Counted from the stretch's first letter, positions 13,333 through 23,691 are shown. The stretch is DNA of 64,000 bases from Prostheceraeus crozeri (GCA_907163375.1 CAJQUW010005267.1:682001-746000); one strand, 5' to 3'. Program-made: numbers and translations. Notes: generated from the sequence alone by a model not told the origin.

Positions 13333-13585
13333 GGCTGAAGTGCAATTCGTAACAGTATGATGTTGGCTACAGTAGACGTGAGAATTTTCATCCATTCGAT
13401 GAGACGTTTCTATTGGCTGCAATGGTTTTGTGCGTGTGCACTCCCTCATTTTCATTGTGTGTTTGATAAGTTGATAGTACGTAGATAGCAACCCGTCGTG
13501 AAACGGAAATAGTTACTTACCAGTTTGTCACTATCAACTTACCAAAGTCAAGAGATGGTAAGAACTTTGTTAAGGAGACTGTTAC

Positions 13586-13615
13586 TAAGTTAGTAACCAG
13601 CGATCAAACGTCCCC
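13586..13615 (-). repeat. Right TIR of Harbinger 1
   Basis: On the minus strand begins GGGGACGTTTGATCGCTGG. It is followed on the plus strand by CAG (13616-13618), matching the left-hand target copy. Confidence 0.9.
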
Positions 13616-13870
13616 CAGAAGCATGGTAATAGCACATGCACATCAAAGAAAAGGACATGAAGATATTCCATGTCAAAAATCAGGACTCTAGACAGACTCA
13701 GTACTTTTCAATTGATGAGAGAAAACATAGAACAGTTCATTTTAACCAAAACTGGAATCCGCGTCCCATTGGATGAACATGTGTTCTTCTTTGATCCTAT
13801 CTGACAATAACAGGAACTCACTAGAACTCGGCAGACGTGCAGATTTGTATAAGACATGGTGTGTACATCA

Positions 13871-14590
13871 CAGGGATGCGGAGTCGAAGTCCCGGAGTCC
13901 TATCAAATGATAGGGCTCCGGACTCCGGCCTGTAACTAGACCCGAAATATGATACAAACAAATTATTTGTCATCGTGCATAGCTGTCAATGTCTTGATGT
14001 CAACTTTCTCAATCAAACAAAAGTACAGAGACACTGCTGCATGCAAAGCTTGTAATAGTTGAGGGAATGATCCACGATAGTGAAAAAAAGGATTGTCTTT
14101 TCATTCGGTGATGTAGTAGAGAAGACAAGCTTTCCTAGCCTCGATCACACCTACACAACGAAAGGTGACGTCACAGACAAAAATGAAATACTAGTTTGTT
14201 CGAAGCATTACCTCTTACCCTCACGTTAATCGTGTGTGATGGCTCCTCTAAAGCGCATATTAAAATCGAAAGTGCACTAATTTTTTTGGAGACGGATGGG
14301 GGATTTTCCTGCCTGGTAGAGACTGGAGAAAAACCGTGTGAAGCACACATTAACAAGATGGAAGGAGCCGAGTCGTATGCATCCGACTTAAAGCGACATT
14401 TGATAAACTTTCATCGAAAATGATTGATAATTGATGCAGCAATGATCACTAAAGATAGGTTCAAGTAAGCCTATAATGATCTATGATGCAGGTTACCAGT
14501 TAATTTTTCAAGAATACTAAGCTAAATTTGTGCTTGCCACCTGGAGTCGGAGTCGGAGTCCTATCAAAATGATGGGACTCCGCATTCCTG
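13871..14590. mobile_element. Non-autonomous hAT element, 720 bp
   Basis: The termini are CAGGGATGCGGAGTC (left) and, on the opposite strand, CAGGAATGCGGAGTC (right), followed by GGAGTC repeats. They are flanked by a perfect 8-bp direct repeat GTACATCA (13863-13870 and 14591-14598). CAGGG-type ends with an 8-bp duplication are diagnostic for hAT. The interior keeps only a short trace of a BED finger, so movement would have depended on a transposase made elsewhere. It sits inside the right arm of fold-back copy 2 and is therefore younger than that arm. Confidence 0.9.
14196..14423 (+). pseudogene. Relic of a hAT BED zinc finger
   Basis: A short open stretch inside the 720-bp hAT element ends SDLKRHLINFHRK, which matches the end of a BED-type finger (S.LKRH...H) at the N-terminus of many hAT transposases. 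The upstream Cys pair and remaining catalytic domain are not present. This suggests the element derives from an autonomous hAT by internal deletion. A short motif only, so moderate confidence. Confidence 0.45.
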
Positions 14591-14664
14591 GTACATCATT
14601 CTGTGAAAGTCTCATTTTCGGCCTCGTTCCCTGCAGAGACTCGTTCTGACTGCCGGATTATTAA

Positions 14665-15884
14665 GTGCCTCAATTACATAAACTTTTGCTCTCTTGATTT
14701 ATCTTCTGAGAGGGTTTGTTTGGGCATCGACAGATTCAATTGAATGGTCTTATCACTCAAAATATCCGGATCCATAGTTGAAGGATGAATGGTTGAATAA
14801 ATGCGATTAAATGCGAATAAAAAAACACCAGGCACGCGAGGACAGTTGCTTTCTGATAAGTAATTGTGTTTCTTTTTCAGGACGAAATTCGGATGACGAA
14901 CGCAAACCAATTTTGATTGAGCTTAAGCCCAAGCTTCCCACGGTGTATGAGCAGATTGTTTCCCCATCATACAGATGAATGCCGGTTTCAGACAATCTTT
15001 ATTGCAGACTAAATTGACCAATCACTGTTCGTCATTGACCTGAAGTCACTTTATCACGTGTTTTCTTGTAGCCGATTCTTTATGAGAAAACATATTCGAA
15101 TTCTACAGAGGTGTATGGAATTGAGCCTTCCATGAACAACAATGCCAGCCTACCCGAGGCCTGGACCAGTTTTCACATCAAGGCTGGCACGGCCGGCTCC
15201 GGCTCTGTTTTGTACATAATGTAATATTTAAGATGGATGCGTAATTTGGATTCAAGATAATTTTGATAACCTTTTGAGCAGATTAGTATCAAAAAACCGA
15301 TTTCGAAAATTTGGCATATCCGACGGTTTGCAAAAAGGCAGCGATGGGTGGATAAAAATATGCTGGTGCAGTCCATGAAAGTATTTAGTAAGTGTCATGT
15401 GTGAACTTACCTTCAATGTGAAGGGCGTTCAACTCAACCTTTGTCTTCTTCTTTCAGTAAAAATTCATCCATTAGTATCTGTGAATGGATGTAGGCTTCG
15501 TTAGCGAGAATAAAATCAGTATAGTCAATAACGCAAGATCGCCTAGCAAGAAGCACTGTTGGGTGGTAATAAAATGATTAAATCTATCAAAATTTAGGTA
15601 GCCCGTAGTTTTTATGAACATTTCATTTCATTTCGACCTTAACTATCTGTGATAATCAGCAGTCTCACTTTGAACTTAAACTTACTTCGACTTATGATTT
15701 GGTCATTGATACAGTGCCGACACGAATCACAACGCAGTTATGGGCTGTCACTATAGTTTTTAGGCTTTTACACAGAACCTGACGCTAGAGGTCATGTCGA
15801 CTCATATCACTCCATCGATAATAGCTATGACGCTTGAGGAAATTGAAGAGATTTGTGGAATGACATGTTACTTGCGTTCGCACA
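14665..15884. other. Non-coding interval
   Basis: No supported gene. Short ORFs (14674-14995 minus, 15173-15376 minus) have no recognisable domain. An imperfect inverted pair GCCAGCCT / AGGCTGGC lies near 15150-15188. Confidence 0.4.
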
Positions 15885-15885
15885 T

Positions 15886-16098
15886 AGGTACCCCACGGGC
15901 AAAAGGATATAATTTTGATACCAATGTGGCATCGGCTACGGATATCTGTTGAGGACATCCACGGATAGAACGGATGCGACAGATTTTATCCGCGGCGGAT
16001 ATCGATAGGATAGTCAAGAAACAACGGAGGATAGTGCGGGGATATTTGAATGACACCCGCGTATATCCTTGGTTACCCTTTCGATAACGCTTATCTAC
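15886..16098. repeat. GGATAT-rich short element with CCCCACGGG-like ends
   Basis: Begins TACCCCACGGGCAAAAGGAT and ends ACCCGTGAGGGGATG, roughly inverted. The interior is dense in GGATAT/ATATCC. A related segment lies on the opposite strand at 43262-43428 (on its minus strand TTACCCCACGAGCAAGAAG). This looks like a MITE family, but the superfamily and target duplication are not determined. Confidence 0.45.
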
Positions 16099-16970
16099 CC
16101 GTGAGGGGATGTCCGTCTAAGACCTAAACGTATAACTAGGGAGGCGCCGCTGCAGAAATAGTACCTTTCCTATTCTATTTTCCTATATAGGCATAAATAT
16201 AGTATTTCTTCCGCATATGCACCTCACTGATTGTTATACAAATAACCCGAACGTTCTTTTAACAGATTGAAATACATGTAGCATTAATACATAAAATCTG
16301 CTGTTTCACAAAAACAGAACTTACTCGTTACGTAATCGCTGCATATATTCTGATCAAAAAGTATTACAATCTCTACATACTGTACTACACTTCATATAAA
16401 AGTTCTTAACAAATATAAGTTTATCAAAAACACTGTGTTAAAAAATCTTTCTAATTGTCTGCTCTCCATTTGTCTTGCTCTTTTTTCTGCCACTGCATCG
16501 AGCGAGATGTCCACTGAGGCCGGTCAAGGCACCGGCGGTATCAACATCCGATTTCTGAATTATTGCTGCCACTATCACACCATAAATCTGTGAGTAATTG
16601 CTGGACAATGGCACTTTCGAAGATTTTTATGAATTCTCCCTTGTAAAATGCTGGAAGACGTCGTCACCTGCGATGTGGCGACAAATGCCTCTAGCAACGT
16701 GGTGAGGCGCACCTTTTGGCGAAGCACAAATCAGAGCTTTTCGTAGCAGCGCCCTGTTACTTCTAGTTCCGGTTGAGTCGTCTATTTTAGCAATCTGATT
16801 CTCCAAATCGGCGAATTGCAAAGAAAGAAGTTGACATGAACGTTCTGATACAATCCAGAAATTTTGTTGACGTTAGTCAATTCATCATGTAGTAGTGATG
16901 CAGAGCATAATGATAGCCTACACTTAAATTTATAATAGCTTTTAGATGAAGTCCCGTACAAATAACGGTT
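16099..16970. other. Non-coding interval
   Basis: AT-rich, with no recognisable gene. The ORFs at 16627-16979 (minus) lack known motifs. Confidence 0.4.
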
Positions 16971-16973
16971 TCC

Positions 16974-17320
16974 AGTCAAAATGGTCTTCGTCCAAAACGG
17001 TCTTTTTGAGAGTTTGGAAAAACTGTCCGAGGGAAAGCTTCGAAATGAATTTTTAATATCAGAGACGTTCTTAGCATCATATGAAACCTATGTCTATGCC
17101 TTTCATTTTACCGGAAAATCAATTGCCTCTGACAGTAAGAGATAGTAGGCCGGTGTCAAGTCAAAATGGTCTTTTTAAAAGTGTAGTAAAACTGTCCGAG
17201 GGAAAGCCTCGAAATGAAATTTTAATGCCAGAGACGTTCTTAGCAACATCTAAAACCCATGTCTCTGCCTTTGATTTGACCGGAAAATCAATTGTTTCTG
17301 ACAGTTTGAATGTAGGCTAA
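16974..17320 (+). repeat. Two-copy tandem duplication, 169-bp period
   Basis: Two adjacent copies share TCAAAATGGTCTT, AACTGTCCGAGGGAAAGC (17021 and 17190), AGAGACGTTCTTAGCA and ACCGGAAAATCAATTG at a constant spacing of 169 bp. They differ at roughly one position in eight. The duplication creates an ORF (17081-17320) that is probably not a gene. Confidence 0.8.
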
Positions 17321-20300
17321 TTTAGGCCTACTATCTCTACTATCTCTGACACTGCTCATGTCAGTCGATCAATGGCAGATGTACGAGTAGAACTACGTTA
17401 CTTAACTGTTTCACATTACTTAAAGGAAGACTAAATATATCCTTAAGTACATCCAATGCATCATCTGTCTGAAATTTCCCTTTTACCGACGAATGAGTAT
17501 GGACTCCTACTCCTTTTCATCCCATCCAATGATTCTTGAAGAGTTGTCACTTTTGCATCTAGCCTCTTGAGAAATTTCTGAAATAAAATTTTTTGTCAAG
17601 ACTTCTCTATGAATAAGTCTATGCTTTTGTATGACAAAGATTTCTCTCACCATGATATTTTTTGTGTTAGCGTCCAGTGTTTTCATCATTGGCGTCGCCT
17701 GCAGTTTTGAGGTTAGTTGATCGCTCTCCTGCGACAACAATTCAGTGTCATCTGCAATATATAACAGATCAGTGTTGTAGGAAGAATCAACAAACTACAT
17801 CACATTTGTGTTCGATTAGTTGCACCTTATTTTAGTTGGATCACCATATGATATCAGACTTCGCCACTAGTATGAATAACTTCCTTACCTGATTCTCTAC
17901 ATTTGAGTGGAGTTTCCAACACATCACTTGTTACAGGCAATTGAGAGACAACATCGTCTATATCCACATCCAACTCCCTCCTTAGGTCAGAGGGTGCATC
18001 CTTCATCGTCGAGTCAGTAGGTGCAGTGCCAATGAGTTTTTCCAGGTATTCGTCTGCCTCCAATATACTATTGAATATGCTCGAGCTTTTGATTTTTCCC
18101 AACATGAGACCCCAATAAGGACTAGGTTCTGAGCAAAGCCTTATCAAAGTTGTTACACGACTGAAAAAGAAGTATCAGCTTTAATATGTTTCACTAACAT
18201 CACATTCCAATTCATGAAACCAAAATATGGATAATTAAAAGTATGAAACTGCGTGGGTACACACAAGCTAGATAAATCTTCACAGTAAAGAACGACATTG
18301 ATAAGCTATTAATATGAATATTTAGACATTAATAAAATTTGTCATATGATTTTTTAGTGAATTATAATCTCAGAGTTATCTTAATAAGAACTAAGCGATT
18401 TCTTTAGATAACCAGAATCTGCATTTTACATCTGCATTCGATGCGCCAGCATAGATCAACACGGTGTCTGATGTTAGTTGACGAATTCGTTTGTGTTAGC
18501 TGATATTGATTTATTGCACCATTTACCATATTTGTATTAGCGTTGTGCCGAATAGGAAAATGACCGGATACTGAATATCCGATCAGTAATATCCGGCCGG
18601 ATACCAGACAAGACTAAGCACTGTTATTAGCCGGCTTTTTTTATAATGCATCATGTATAATAGGCTAATATTTTACGAGCATAGTAAAACGTTTCAACTT
18701 GCTAGCACTAGGCAGCCGTAGTTAATCAATCTGATAATCATAATATTCTAAACAACTGCAAAGGAAAGCCTCTCAGTCTCGTTATGATACCCTCGTCTAA
18801 CACGGATTGATATCTATCTACAGTAATACTTATTTGGCCGAATAAGTCTGATATTTCTTACAAACCGATAGTTTACTTTCAATAGCCTTATAACCTTACC
18901 AGATCTCTATCATAAGCGCGTTGTGTTTTCTTTCTATTACATCCAGAGATGACAATTAAAATTTCCATTAGTCTTTTCTTACAACTAATATGTACCGTAA
19001 CCTTTCATTCGTCAGACATAATTGAAATACATCGAATAAGAAGAAACAACCAAAAAATAGTCCTTAGGAATCCTAAACAATGAATTACATATTGGAATAC
19101 TTTCATTTCAGATTTGGTATTTGTATATGCTAAAATCAAACGTAGAAAAAAAGAAATGTTTTAGGTTACATGTTAAATAGACCTGACTGTGAGGGACGAA
19201 GAGTACAGGATTTTACTGACATAAATTAGTGTGTGATAATTTCATATTAAAGTAGAGTATAGGAATTAATTAACTCAGTGATTTCATAATAACATCCCAG
19301 TTTGAGGCATCAGGTGAGCCAATTATTAATCTATTGTGCGCTGCGGTGATGAGTGGGCAGCCAGGCAATTGTGTTGAGGTTTCAGTGGTCAGTCACTGTG
19401 GTCGCTGTTGCCTTTGTTCCGTCGAGTTTTGTCTTGTTTGGAGTGGTGTATAAATATTCCGATGCGCTGTCCGCTGAGTCTGTTGTCATGCTTGAGGTGT
19501 TTGATGTTTGCTTGAATCTTCTTGATGATTTGTAATCTTGGTGGACGAATAGCAATCTGCGATACCTTATTCTTGTGAAACTTGGCAGTGATAAAAACTA
19601 GTGACTGAATTGAGAGAGGGACCAACCCCTCGTGTGTTCGCGCTGAGACTGTACATATCTTGTGCCTGTAATCCTGCGGCAATAAAGTTGCGTCCACAAC
19701 CCCTATCGCTTTTCTCTTACTATCGATTGAGGCGAAAAGGCTATAGGCCTAATTGAGCGCTACCGCAATTTCGTGACACTGACATTACAGCAGAATATAA
19801 TAAAAATAGTTTAATTGGCTGAGTTAAATTCAAATAAACTTAAAATGACTGTTATCCGGTATCTGGTTAAAAAAATAATACCTGTCCAGATACCGACTCA
19901 ATTCTCATCTATGTGCATATACGTATAAACATACCTAGCGTCTATAGTTCCAACACTTGGCCAATAACAATAAGACAATTGAGAACCGTTCTTGCCAACA
20001 GATGTCGTGATCCATGATTCCGGAACACTTCGTAAAGAATTCGGTCTGTCATCATAAAAGTCGAAAACAACGTATTTCTGCAATTAATAAAGGAAATGAA
20101 GGGAACATGTGTATATACATATGAAATATCATATTCTAGAGTCAAGAAATTAAAATATGCTATTTCACATTCATTGTAAAGACACGAAAAATGATAGTTT
20201 GTAATAGGTTTTAAGCTCATTTTAAATAGTATCAGAAAGCTATTGAATAGGCAAATATGTAACAATGTTCTGACGAATTATTACAGTTGTTGCCAAATAT

Positions 20301-20937
20301 GTATGAAGAATAATTTTCAGGATAATAAAGTTCACTATCTTTGGAAGTATTGTTCTCTATCCATTATTGTAGCGGATTGATCGGATGAAAAGGCACGTTG
20401 TTAATTGACAACTTTATTGCCGCTTAACAAAACCTCCGGAGAGGGTAAAAATCGTCATTTTCGGACGACACACGCGATTCACAGGCGAGAAACTGCAAAC
20501 TGCGAAAATTCATAACAGTGGAAAATAAAAAGATCATACACACTATATACAAATCTAGAAAATGCAGATAACACATGTATTCGATGCTCTTTCTGGAGAG
20601 TTTCTTTCGAAGAGTTTCTGATATAGAAAACACAGCTGAAAATGTAGTTATTTCATCAGTCACATAGATCAATAGATTAATCACTATATATATAGTAAAA
20701 TTAGGTCAAATGCAAATGCTATAAATACTACAGAACATAAACCTACGGATAATCAAAACTCAAAATTAACTTAAACGCCAATCGATTTCTGCCGTCTACG
20801 ACGGCTTCTCAAGGCAAACTGATGTATTATAACCAAATAGAAAATATTGAAATCAATGATATCAAAGCTAACGAAGACGTACATAGTATATAGTGTGGTA
20901 AAAATAAAAAGACTAAATTACATAGAATTCAAAGTAG
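17321..20937. other. Gene-poor stretch with possible repeat ends
   Basis: No confident gene. A 97-residue minus ORF (17854-18147) is acidic and could be an exon, but I recognise nothing in it. The CCGGATA-rich segment at 18535-18620 resembles 4668-4760, and TATCCGGTATCTGG near 19854 could be the opposite end of the same kind of element. The stretch 20400-20937 directly left of the copia LTR shows no Polinton gene. Confidence 0.4.
19325..19697 (+). other. Possible solo LTR or retroelement promoter/polyA segment
   Basis: This GC-richer island in AT-rich DNA contains a TATA-like GTATAAATATTCC (about 19448) and, 220 bp later, CAATAAAG (about 19679), an order and spacing typical of LTR retrotransposon R regions. 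I could not find matching TG...CA ends with a 4-6 bp target duplication, so this is only a suggestion. Confidence 0.25.
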
Positions 20938-21221
20938 TGTTGCGAGTGTAGAAGAAGTCATATCAGTTCATTTCAATCGTTTATTGAACATAGGAATTGT
21001 AAACGGACAGAAAGCTATAATTCTTGACGTCAGGCGTAGCTGGCCTGAGCAGCGAAAGTGAAAGTTCTTTTTCCAGACATCGACATCGCGCACACGATGA
21101 CGTAGATCCAATAATAGCAGAATCACAGTCATCGGGGAATGACGTTGGAGTGAGTCAGCCACTCACCGCTGAATGAAACGCATGGATTAGATATACAGAC
21201 ATCACAGATTATATTACAACA
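20938..21221 (-). repeat. Ty1/copia-type LTR (3' LTR on the minus strand)
   Basis: On the minus strand the LTR begins TGTTGTAATATAATC at 21221, directly after a polypurine tract (AAGGGGGCG, 21222-21230), and ends CTCGCAACA at 20938. The 284-bp length and the TGTTG...CAACA ends fit copia. A TTTATT at about 20981 supplies AATAAA on the minus strand near the 3' end. It follows the RNase H frame by about 230 bp, as expected for a 3' LTR. No 5' LTR is present in the window. Confidence 0.75.
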
Positions 21222-21457
21222 CGCCCCCTTAATCTGTGTATAATAACAGATATATATACATGCATAGATGCTTTGAGAAATAGTACAGATGACGTAAACA
21301 GTAAAGCAATGGGGGTTAAATGTGTACGTAGTATCATATTCAATACCATTTAATCAGTCAGAAAAATAAGATCACAAAATCGTTTGAACTTGGATCTGCC
21401 TAGCGGTTTGGTCAGAGCGTCAGCTGGATTACTATCAGAATTAATATGATACAAAGA

Positions 21458-21890
21458 TCATGTGTTCTGTCTGATGTAGTTACGGATGAAATGATAGCGG
21501 ATATCAATGTGTTTTATGCGCTGGTGGTTTATCGGATTTTCGGATAAGGCAATAGCTCCGCGATTGTCGCAGAAAATTTTGGTTTCTTCAGTTTGTAGGT
21601 CAAAATCAACTAGCAGTCGTCTGAGATAGATTTCTTCTTTGATTGTCTCCGCGAGAGAGATGTATTCAGCTTCCGTCGAGGATAAAGCAACTGTTGGTTG
21701 TCGTTTTGTTTTCCAGCTTATTGGGCCGGTTATTTTGAATACATAGCCTGAGGTTGACTTTCGGTCATCAGTATTAGATCCCCAATCTGAATCTGTGTAG
21801 CCAGTCAATGTACATGTTTCGGATTTTGTGTAACAAAGATTGAAATCTTTCGTACCTTTTAGATAACGTAGAACGTCAACAGTTTGTTTA
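21458..21890 (-). pseudogene. Ty1/copia RNase H, 5'-truncated fragment
   Basis: This is the last 140 or so residues of a copia polyprotein. It shows the linker VDVLRYLKGTKDF, then the RNase H motifs: GYTDSDWGSN (first Asp), TVALSSTEAEYI (Glu), FCDNRGAIAL (Asp), and the closing HIDIRYHFIR. All upstream gag, protease, integrase and reverse transcriptase sequence is absent. It is joined in frame to the N-terminal half of a Polinton protein, so one 297-residue ORF (21458-22351) reads through the junction near 21890. Downstream come a polypurine tract and LTR. The element or the host DNA was rearranged here; a clean 5'-truncated insertion is one explanation. Confidence 0.88.
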
Positions 21891-22351
21891 CTTTTATTAT
21901 TAAAATTACGTCTTTTCTGATATGAGCTATTTTGTGTACTGTTTAACTGTTTCACTATGTTTTCTACATCTTTCGCAATTCCTGCTGCATCTGTTCCAGT
22001 GTGCATTTCTTTTGCATCATTTCTAAGTTTGCGAATAGCTTCTAGTTGTTTTAATTCGTTTTGTGACTTAACAGCATTCGATATTGCACTAGCTGTACTA
22101 CCTATAGCAGCTGCTCCTTTAGCAGCAGATGAAATCAAATCTTTATTATTTTTAATCAAGTTAACGATACTGCCGATACCAGAAAAGATGCCAGCTCCTT
22201 CTTTTTGGACGGCACCTGCAGTGCCTAGGAACTTTTGTGTTCCGACAGTTTCTACACTATCATAATGGTACACAGGTTTCAGAGATGGTTCATGAGCAAT
22301 TTTATTATTTGATGCAAAATGTTTAAGATTGTGTTTATAAATTATAGGCAT
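21890..22351 (-). CDS. Polinton Gly/Ala-rich protein, C-terminus replaced by copia
   Basis: About 154 residues remain. The first 45 are polar. A Gly/Ala/Ser-rich amphipathic stretch follows at about residues 48-92 (EGAGIFSGIGSIVNLIKNNK, then AAKGAAAIGSTASAISNAVK), and then a charged helix. The composition resembles small membrane-active or core proteins of adenovirus-like and adintovirus-like genomes, and I infer a role in virion assembly or membrane penetration; homology is not shown. The start at 22351-22349 is preceded by the A-rich motif CTTAAAAAATG seen at other genes of the element. The original C-terminus is lost where copia RNase H sequence joins the frame. Confidence 0.5.
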
Positions 22352-22443
22352 TTTTTAAGCTTAAATTTGACTTTTGTGAAAAATATTTACGTTTGTGGTT
22401 GGTTAGTAACCTGAGGACCTTTGGGCCGTTCGGCTAAATTCTA

Positions 22444-23280
22444 TTAAGATTTACGTTTGTGAATGGACAACAGCTTCGCGATAACTTTATTAATTGACTG
22501 TTGCACTTTATCTATTGCGTCAAGCAGCGTGTGATGTACTTTAATTTCTTTTTCATTTACTTTTAATTTTTTTTCACTTTTCTTTACTTCTGTTTTAAGA
22601 GCAGCCAATTGAACTTTAATAGCATTCAACTGTTCCTTATTTCCTTTAGAATTTTTCTTTACTTCATGTTCTAAATTCGTTTTAAGGGTCTTCAATTCAC
22701 TAACCTTTTGATTAAGTGAGTTTACTTCATTTAACATTCTGTTTTTGTGCTTTGTTTGTTGTGTGATTCGGCTATTTAATTCATCAACACTTTTTTGGAA
22801 TGTGGTTTGCATCTGTTGAAAGTGTTGTAATAATTTTCGATTCTTTTCGCTAACTTTTTCTAACTCTTCTTTCAGTTGTTTATTTTGATTTGTATTCTTT
22901 ATAATGGAACCCCTTAAATTTAAAGAAAGTAATATTAAAATTTTTGATTGTTCTGAAATCTTTTTAAAAAGTTTTGATATATCTGCTTCTATATTTCCAT
23001 GCTTGCTACTTAGGTCTGTTAGCTTTTCTTGCAGTCTTTCATCATTCTGCTTTAGAACCTTGGTTTCTTTCATTAGTAGAGACAGCAGTGACACAATTCT
23101 ATCAAACTGTTTATCAACATATTCTTTATTTACCAACTCAGTACTTTGTTGTGGAAGAATAGAAAGATGTAACGGTCCTGTTAAAACGTCTCCAGTTTTC
23201 ATGATATAGTTGTCTAGGTCTATGTCTGATTCTTGATTATTTGAAATGTAAGCACCTCCTCCAACATTTGTCAACATCAT
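22444..23280 (-). CDS. Fibre-like trimeric coiled-coil protein of the Polinton
   Basis: The 278-residue ORF is complete. Residues about 27-57 (MKTGDVLTGPLHL then ELVNKEYVDKQFD) match the short 'G..LTGPL.L......A.K.YVD' repeat typical of phage and viral tail-fibre or fibre shafts. From about 57 to 270 the sequence is a long heptad coiled coil (for example LKEELEKVSEKNRKLLQHF), ending in a basic tail HKRKS. I infer a virion spike or fibre that trimerises; the receptor-binding head seems absent or is carried elsewhere. It starts 33 bp from the divergent finger gene at 23314 and is preceded by AGAAAAAATG. No breaks are visible. Confidence 0.65.
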   Translation of the reverse strand: MMLTNVGGGAYISNNQESDIDLDNYIMKTGDVLTGPLHLSILPQQSTELVNKEYVDKQFDRIVSLLSLLMKETKVLKQNDERLQEKLTDLSSKHGNIEADISKLFKKISEQSKILILLSLNLRGSIIKNTNQNKQLKEELEKVSEKNRKLLQHFQQMQTTFQKSVDELNSRITQQTKHKNRMLNEVNSLNQKVSELKTLKTNLEHEVKKNSKGNKEQLNAIKVQLAALKTEVKKSEKKLKVNEKEIKVHHTLLDAIDKVQQSINKVIAKLLSIHKRKS

Positions 23281-23313
23281 TTTTTCTAGATTATTTTTTT
23301 TTCTGCTAAAAAT
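23281..23313. promoter_or_regulatory. 33-bp divergent intergenic region
   Basis: The start codons of the fibre-like gene (minus, 23280) and the finger gene (plus, 23314) are separated by only 33 bp of almost pure A/T. Any core promoters must overlap here or lie within the opposite gene. The sequence has runs of T and A on each side of the midpoint and no clear TATA box. Confidence 0.45.
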
Positions 23314-23466
23314 ATGTTATCCAACAAAGTCGTCGCTTCGCGTCTCGGCAACGAAGATGCAGACAACGGAACCAAGGTTCTATGCGAAATCTGTAATTTA
23401 TCTTTTCGTAATAAAGCATTATTAAATAAACATATGAATGTAGTTCATGCTAACTATCATAGCTGA
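23314..23466 (+). CDS. Small C2H2 zinc-finger protein, 50 residues
   Basis: An ATG at 23314 opens a 50-residue frame to TGA at 23464-23466. Its second half is one classical C2H2 finger: C24, C27, H40, H45 (VLCEICNLSFRNKALLNKHM). The spacing C-x2-C-x12-H-x4-H is canonical. Small finger proteins are common in Polintons and related viruses and may bind DNA or the polymerase; the role here is inferred. It is the first gene of the rightward cluster, and its last 20 bp overlap the next ORF (ATG at 23447) in a different frame, suggesting coupled or leaky translation. Its finger resembles in type the one opening the polymerase frame (24111). Confidence 0.6.
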   Translation: MLSNKVVASRLGNEDADNGTKVLCEICNLSFRNKALLNKHMNVVHANYHS

Positions 23467-23677
23467 AACATTTTATTTCTATTTCGATCATTATTTAAAT
23501 AATGTATTAAAGATACCAACCCCGAAGCGGTTAGAAAATAGAGATACTCTAGATGTTATTAGAACAGGAATTAATGATCTCCCTGATGTATTAAAGAATG
23601 TACAACCTCTAGTCTCTGATGCCAAAAATACATTAAGTGCTATGCGTTCAATAATAGAGGAAGTACATAAAATGTAA
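23447..23677 (+). CDS. Small hypothetical Polinton protein, 76 residues
   Basis: I do not recognise this ORF. It begins with a short hydrophobic/aromatic segment (LTIIAETFYFYF), followed by a Pro/Lys segment and an amphipathic helix to the end. It overlaps the finger ORF by 20 bp and is followed 14 bp later by the next ORF, so the three sit like an operon-style cluster, common in compact viral genomes. AT-rich codon use matches its neighbours. Confidence 0.45.
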   Translation: MLTIIAETFYFYFDHYLNNVLKIPTPKRLENRDTLDVIRTGINDLPDVLKNVQPLVSDAKNTLSAMRSIIEEVHKM

Positions 23678-23691
23678 TTTTTGTTTTAAAA

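Larger units (their letters stand above)
10729..13615 (+). mobile_element. Harbinger (PIF) DNA transposon, complete ends, mutated genes
   Basis: The element is 2887 bp. Its terminal inverted repeats start GGGGCCGTTTGATCG (left) and, on the other strand, GGGGACGTTTGATCG (right); about 24 of the first 27 positions match. It is flanked by the 3-bp direct repeat CAG (10726-10728 and 13616-13618), the size and CWG-like type expected for PIF/Harbinger. Inside are the two standard genes in convergent orientation: a DDE transposase (+) and a Myb/SANT-like DNA-binding protein (-). Both carry disabling changes. The uninterrupted target in copy 1 of the fold-back element confirms the insertion boundaries. 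Confidence 0.93.
13616..14664 (-). repeat. Fold-back element copy 2, right arm, split by a hAT element
   Basis: Segments 13619-13870 and 14591-14664 together form the inverted partner of 10320-10728, for example ACTAGAACTCGGCAGACGTG near 13820 and CCCATTGGATGAACATGTG. The arm is interrupted exactly at the 8-bp sequence GTACATCA, duplicated on both sides of the element at 13871-14590. The outer end CGAGTCTCTGCAGGGAACGA-like sequence (minus strand, 14655-14625) matches the outer end of copy 1 near 275-292. Confidence 0.75.

Noticed and set aside
17854..18147. Acidic 97-residue minus ORF as a host exon
   Set aside because: No domain, no convincing splice sites; left unassigned.
19325..19697. 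Solo LTR call
   Set aside because: TATA and AATAAA present, but no TG/CA ends with a target duplication could be defined; kept only as a low-confidence note.
21957..22265. 102-residue plus ORF, hydrophobic
   Set aside because: Antisense of the Gly/Ala-rich Polinton protein, which explains its Ala/Leu-rich composition.
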